From Deltaproteobacteria bacterium (GTDB lineage: Bacteria; Desulfobacterota; GWC2-55-46; S146-73): DNA of 7,061 nt. Where the stretch lies: positions 1-7,061 of the forward strand of contig WGFF01000126.1 of NCBI GenBank assembly GCA_015492355.1. Direction: 5' to 3'. Below the pieces are notes generated by a model. It did no database searches. It was not told where the DNA came from and saw only the letters and a list, made by a program, of their open reading frames with translations. A program made the translations under genes and the position numbers. Each line of letters begins with the position of its first letter. Position 1 is the stretch's first letter. This document shows, in pieces, positions 4,796 to 7,061 of this stretch.

Positions 4796-5794
4796 TCAGA
4801 CCTCTGCCTCTCTCAGGTGTCTGGCTGCCTCTTCAGGTGGTGTGGGGTTTATATAGAAGCCAGACCCCCATTCAAAACCTGCAATCTTGGTCAGCTTGGG
4901 CATTATCTCGAAATGCCAGTGGTAGTAATCCACTGCCCCATCCCTCAAAGGTGCCGCATGGAGAATAAAGTTGTAAGGCGGGTAGTTCAGAACCTTGTCT
5001 ATCCTTTTGAGAACATCTGAGAAGAGCTCAGCAAGGGTCTCGTAGTGATGTTTCTGGCAGTTCTCAAAGCTCGACTCATGTACCCTGGGGAGTATCCATA
5101 CCTCGAACGGTGCCTTTGGTGCATAGGGTGTGATGGCAAGAAAATCGTTGTTCTCGGCAACTATGCGCACATCCTGCATGGTCTCCTGGCGTATGATATC
5201 GCAGAAGATACACCTCTCCTTGAAGTTGTAGTATTCAAGAGAGCCGTCGAGTTCCTCACTCACCCTCTTGGGTATGATGGGCAGGGCGATAAGTTGTGAG
5301 TGTGGATGCTCAAGGGAAGCACCGGCTGCCTCACCGTGGTTCTTGAATATGAGTATGTAGCGGAACCTGCTATCCTTCTTCAGGTCTATGATCCTGTCCC
5401 TGTATGCCCACAGCACCTCCTCAAACTGCTTGGGTGATACTGTGGAGAGTGTATCATCGTGATTGGGTGATTCTATTATGACCTCGTGTGCCCCGACACC
5501 GTTCATCTTGTCGTATACACCATCGCCCTCCCTGTTGAGGTCCCCTTCTACCATGAGGGCAGGGTACTTGTTGGGCACCACCCGTATATGCCAGCCAGGG
5601 CTGTTAGGTGGACCCCCGTTTTTACGGTAGGCTATAATCTCAGGTGGGGTCTTGTCCTCGTTGCCAGGACAGAAAGGACAGAAGGCACCCTTTGTGGTGG
5701 GTTTTACGAGCTCAAACTCCGAAGGACGTTTACCTCGCTCCGTTGAAATGATTACCCATCTTCCTACTATAGGGTCTTTTCTGAGCTCAGGCAT
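4796..5794 (-). CDS. galT: Galactose-1-phosphate uridylyltransferase family protein
   Basis: GalT enzymes swap a UMP group between UDP-glucose and galactose-1-phosphate through a covalent uridylyl-histidine. From the chosen start the protein has 332 residues, close to the family norm. Cys39 and Cys42 (CPFC) plus His112 (SPNHDD) and His163 match the zinc ligands of E. coli GalT. His163-Pro-His165-Ser-Gln167 is the catalytic HPH-x-Q motif, with His165 the nucleophile. YYHWHFEIMP (290-299) is the conserved C-terminal block. An additional CIFC pair (Cys195, Cys198) opens the second HIT-like repeat. The ATG at 5794 (MPELRKDPIVGRW) is preferred over one 33 bp upstream because family members begin near this point and GGATGGA lies upstream; the longer start has no ribosome site. 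No galK or galE is nearby, so a related role, such as ADP- or UDP-hexose turnover, is possible. Confidence 0.92.
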   Translation of the reverse strand: MPELRKDPIVGRWVIISTERGKRPSEFELVKPTTKGAFCPFCPGNEDKTPPEIIAYRKNGGPPNSPGWHIRVVPNKYPALMVEGDLNREGDGVYDKMNGVGAHEVIIESPNHDDTLSTVSPKQFEEVLWAYRDRIIDLKKDSRFRYILIFKNHGEAAGASLEHPHSQLIALPIIPKRVSEELDGSLEYYNFKERCIFCDIIRQETMQDVRIVAENNDFLAITPYAPKAPFEVWILPRVHESSFENCQKHHYETLAELFSDVLKRIDKVLNYPPYNFILHAAPLRDGAVDYYHWHFEIMPKLTKIAGFEWGSGFYINPTPPEEAARHLREAEV

Positions 5795-5919
5795 AAGTAT
5801 CCATCCAAACCGAATGTAGCCCCACATCCACAGGCAGGGCTCATGGAACCGATTGAAAATGAAGGATTAGGAAGAGAAGTCACAATCCCTTCAAGCCCCC
5901 GGAAGACCGCAGAAAACCA

Positions 5920-6288
5920 TCACACACTCCCCATCTGCCTTTCGTTCTCCTCCTCCTCTTTTTTGCACTCGATACAGTATGTGGTAACGGGCCTTGCCTC
6001 GAGCCTCTTCTCTGATATATCCTCACCGCATACCTCACATATACCGTATGTGCCCTCGTCTATCCTCTTGAGAGCCTCTTTTACCTTGGCAATGAGTTTG
6101 CGTTCCCTGTCCTTGACCCTTAAAAGGAAGTTCCTGTCCGTTTCGTGGGACGCCCTGTCAGTGGGATCGGGATAGTTGTCTTCCTTGGACTCGCTCATAC
6201 CACTTACTGCCTTGCCAGCCTCGTTGAGGAGCTCTTCGAGTTTGTTACTCAGAAGCATTCTGAAATATTCGAGTTTCTCCCTATCCAT
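5920..6288 (-). CDS. dksA: DksA/TraR-family C4 zinc-finger regulator
   Basis: This 122-residue protein belongs to the DksA/TraR family, which binds in the RNA polymerase secondary channel and, with ppGpp in the best-known cases, alters initiation at stable-RNA and biosynthetic promoters. Charged helices (about 1-28 and 52-80) make the coiled coil, and its tip carries DPTDRA (41-46). This matches the DxxDxA tip motif essential for E. coli DksA. The zinc finger is Cys84, Cys87, Cys105 and Cys108 (CEVC and CIEC). The C-terminus is a short acidic helix. It is longer than TraR and shorter than E. coli DksA (151 residues), and complete in all key parts. No good Shine-Dalgarno site precedes the ATG, but a good promoter lies 36-65 bp upstream of it. 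A true DksA function is likely but unproven. Confidence 0.92.
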   Translation of the reverse strand: MDREKLEYFRMLLSNKLEELLNEAGKAVSGMSESKEDNYPDPTDRASHETDRNFLLRVKDRERKLIAKVKEALKRIDEGTYGICEVCGEDISEKRLEARPVTTYCIECKKEEEENERQMGSV

Positions 6289-6323
6289 GATTATTCAAAA
6301 CCGGTGATGTTTTTTATAAAAAA

Positions 6324-6353
6324 AGTATACATCAAAACAACCCCTCGTGTAAA
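6324..6353 (-). promoter_or_regulatory. Probable sigma70-type promoter of the dksA-like gene
   Basis: On the minus strand TTTACA (6348-6353) and TATACT (6324-6329) are separated by 18 bp, a good match to the housekeeping consensus. Transcription would begin near 6317, giving a leader of about 29 nt before the ATG at 6288. The surrounding DNA is A/T-rich. The promoter would separate this gene from moaC upstream. Confidence 0.55.
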
Positions 6354-6381
6354 CAAATAAATTCCCCGACAGACTCAAGCC

Positions 6382-6855
6382 CTACTCCCTCACAAATGTA
6401 CCACTCCTTCCACCGGTCTTCTTTACAAGCCTTATCTCAGAGAGCACCATCTCCTTGTCCACAGCCTTACACATATCATAGATGGTAAGGGCAGATACCG
6501 CAACTGCACTGAGTGCCTCCATCTCCACACCTGTCTGTGCGGTAATCCTTACTGTTGCGGTTATCTCTATGCTCGGGTCTTTCTCCACTGCCCTGAAGTC
6601 CACATCCACGCTGGTGATATTAAGGGGATGACACAGGGGTATCATATCACCTGTCCTCTTTGCAGCCATGATGCCTGCAATCCTTGCCACTCCAAGGACA
6701 TCGCCCTTTTTGACCTCATTTTCGAGTATCAGCTTGAGGGTCTCCGGCTTCATGAATACCTTTCCCTTTGCAACCGCACACCTTTCGGTTGCCTTCTTGT
6801 CACTCACATCGACCATCTTTGCCTTGCCACCTCTATCTACATGCGTAAGCCCCAT
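6382..6855 (-). CDS. moaC: Cyclic pyranopterin monophosphate synthase MoaC
   Basis: MoaC converts the 3',8-cyclo-GTP made by MoaA into cyclic pyranopterin monophosphate, the first stable intermediate of molybdenum (or tungsten) cofactor synthesis, in the cytoplasm. The 157-residue length is normal. Conserved blocks are MVDVSDK (14-20), the lysine before GDV (Lys50), ARIAGIMAAKRTGDMIPLCHPL (57-78) with His76, TGVEMEAL (108-115), TIYDMCKAVDK (124-134) with Asp127 and Lys130, and KTGGRSG (146-152). These match the E. coli catalytic residues Lys51, His77, Asp128 and Lys131. The ATG follows a strong AAAGGAGG site at 4-nt spacing. Other moa genes are not in the window. In an anaerobe the cofactor would serve enzymes such as formate dehydrogenase. 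Confidence 0.97.
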   Translation of the reverse strand: MGLTHVDRGGKAKMVDVSDKKATERCAVAKGKVFMKPETLKLILENEVKKGDVLGVARIAGIMAAKRTGDMIPLCHPLNITSVDVDFRAVEKDPSIEITATVRITAQTGVEMEALSAVAVSALTIYDMCKAVDKEMVLSEIRLVKKTGGRSGTFVRE

Positions 6856-6905
6856 AATGCCTCCTTTGTTCGATTATGGATGTCCTTTTTCGGATAATAG
6901 TTGGG

Positions 6906-6938
6906 TCCCCCTTAAGAGACTTTCTCTGTAAAAAGGGA
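6906..6938. repeat. Imperfect hairpin upstream of moaC
   Basis: TCCC-CTT (6906-6913, two-base bulge) faces AAGGGA (6933-6938), enclosing an exact AGAGA/TCTCT pair (6915-6919 and 6923-6927) with a 3-nt loop. It lies about 50-80 bp upstream of the moaC ATG, with no T-run on the minus strand. The outer arms recall the TCCCTTT/AAAGGGA arms elsewhere in the window. It could be leader RNA structure; no molybdenum-cofactor riboswitch pattern was recognised. Confidence 0.3.
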
Positions 6939-6999
6939 GAGCCTTCTACACTCCCCAAAAAGCCAGATTCAACGGACCCCTGTCCTTTGGGCCAATCCT

Positions 7000-7061
7000 C
7001 TATGTTTTGCCGATGGAGATATCTTTTAAGTCATCTGCCAGGCACATGAGGTGTGCTGTCA
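7000..7061 (-). CDS. C-terminal end of an unidentified protein (partial)
   Basis: One minus-strand frame is open from the window edge to a TAG at 7000-7002 and reads ...TAHLMCLADDLKDISIGKT. The other two minus-strand frames hit stops within 36 nt of the edge. The 144-bp gap between its stop and moaC, and the same direction as all other genes, fit the tail of an upstream gene. The piece is too short to assign a family. Confidence 0.4.
   Translation of the reverse strand, partial: TAHLMCLADDLKDISIGKT

Noticed and set aside
5795..5827. Longer galT start at 5827
   Set aside because: It adds 11 residues that are not typical of the family, and no Shine-Dalgarno site precedes it. The ATG at 5794 gives the expected MPELRKDP-type N-terminus.
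6856..6999. Molybdenum-cofactor riboswitch upstream of moaC
   Set aside because: Only one small imperfect hairpin is visible and the space is short; the multi-stem Moco pattern was not seen.

Overview
The window is a compact stretch of bacterial chromosome. Every gene that can be recognised lies on the minus strand, so genes read from high to low coordinates. The gene set is pyruvate:ferredoxin oxidoreductase subunits, MoaC, a DksA/TraR zinc-finger protein, a cytosolic sensor kinase, a single-domain response regulator and an NDUFA9-like dehydrogenase. By eye the genes favour AGG/AGA for arginine and ATA for isoleucine. This suggests an anaerobic, possibly thermophilic bacterium of the Nitrospirota or Desulfobacterota kind. 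That assignment is an inference from gene content and protein style, not a database match.

Layout in the direction of transcription: (7061-7000) the last 20 or so codons of an unidentified gene; (6855-6382) moaC, molybdenum cofactor synthesis; (6288-5920) a DksA/TraR-type regulator with a good sigma70-like promoter; (5794-4796) galT, a GalT-family nucleotidyltransferase; a 222-bp gap full of hairpins; (4573-3371) a soluble GAF histidine kinase; a 269-bp gap holding a palindrome-rich repeat; (3101-2742) a CheY-like receiver overlapping by 4 bp with (2745-1855) an NDUFA9-like SDR; a 260-bp gap holding a second copy of the repeat; (1594-998) recR; and (906-268, 281-3) porC-porD, the gamma and delta subunits of a 2-oxoacid:ferredoxin oxidoreductase. 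The alpha and beta subunits would be expected just beyond the left edge.

Functional links are modest. The kinase and receiver look like a cytosolic two-component pair, with the SDR translationally coupled to the receiver. PorC and PorD are translationally coupled parts of one enzyme. MoaC, DksA, GalT and RecR are housekeeping genes with no obvious link to one another.

No mobile element, CRISPR array, defence system or RNA gene was recognised. The unexplained signal is in the gaps. Two gaps carry related arrays of nested inverted repeats built from GGGAAA/TTTCCC, CCCTTCCCC and GGGAAAGGGG blocks, and two others carry simpler hairpins of similar style. Two genes have leaders where RNA structure appears to control access to the ribosome binding site: the kinase, whose Shine-Dalgarno sequence lies inside a 10-bp stem, and recR, whose near-perfect Shine-Dalgarno sequence is 24 nt from the AUG but would be brought close by a 7-bp hairpin.
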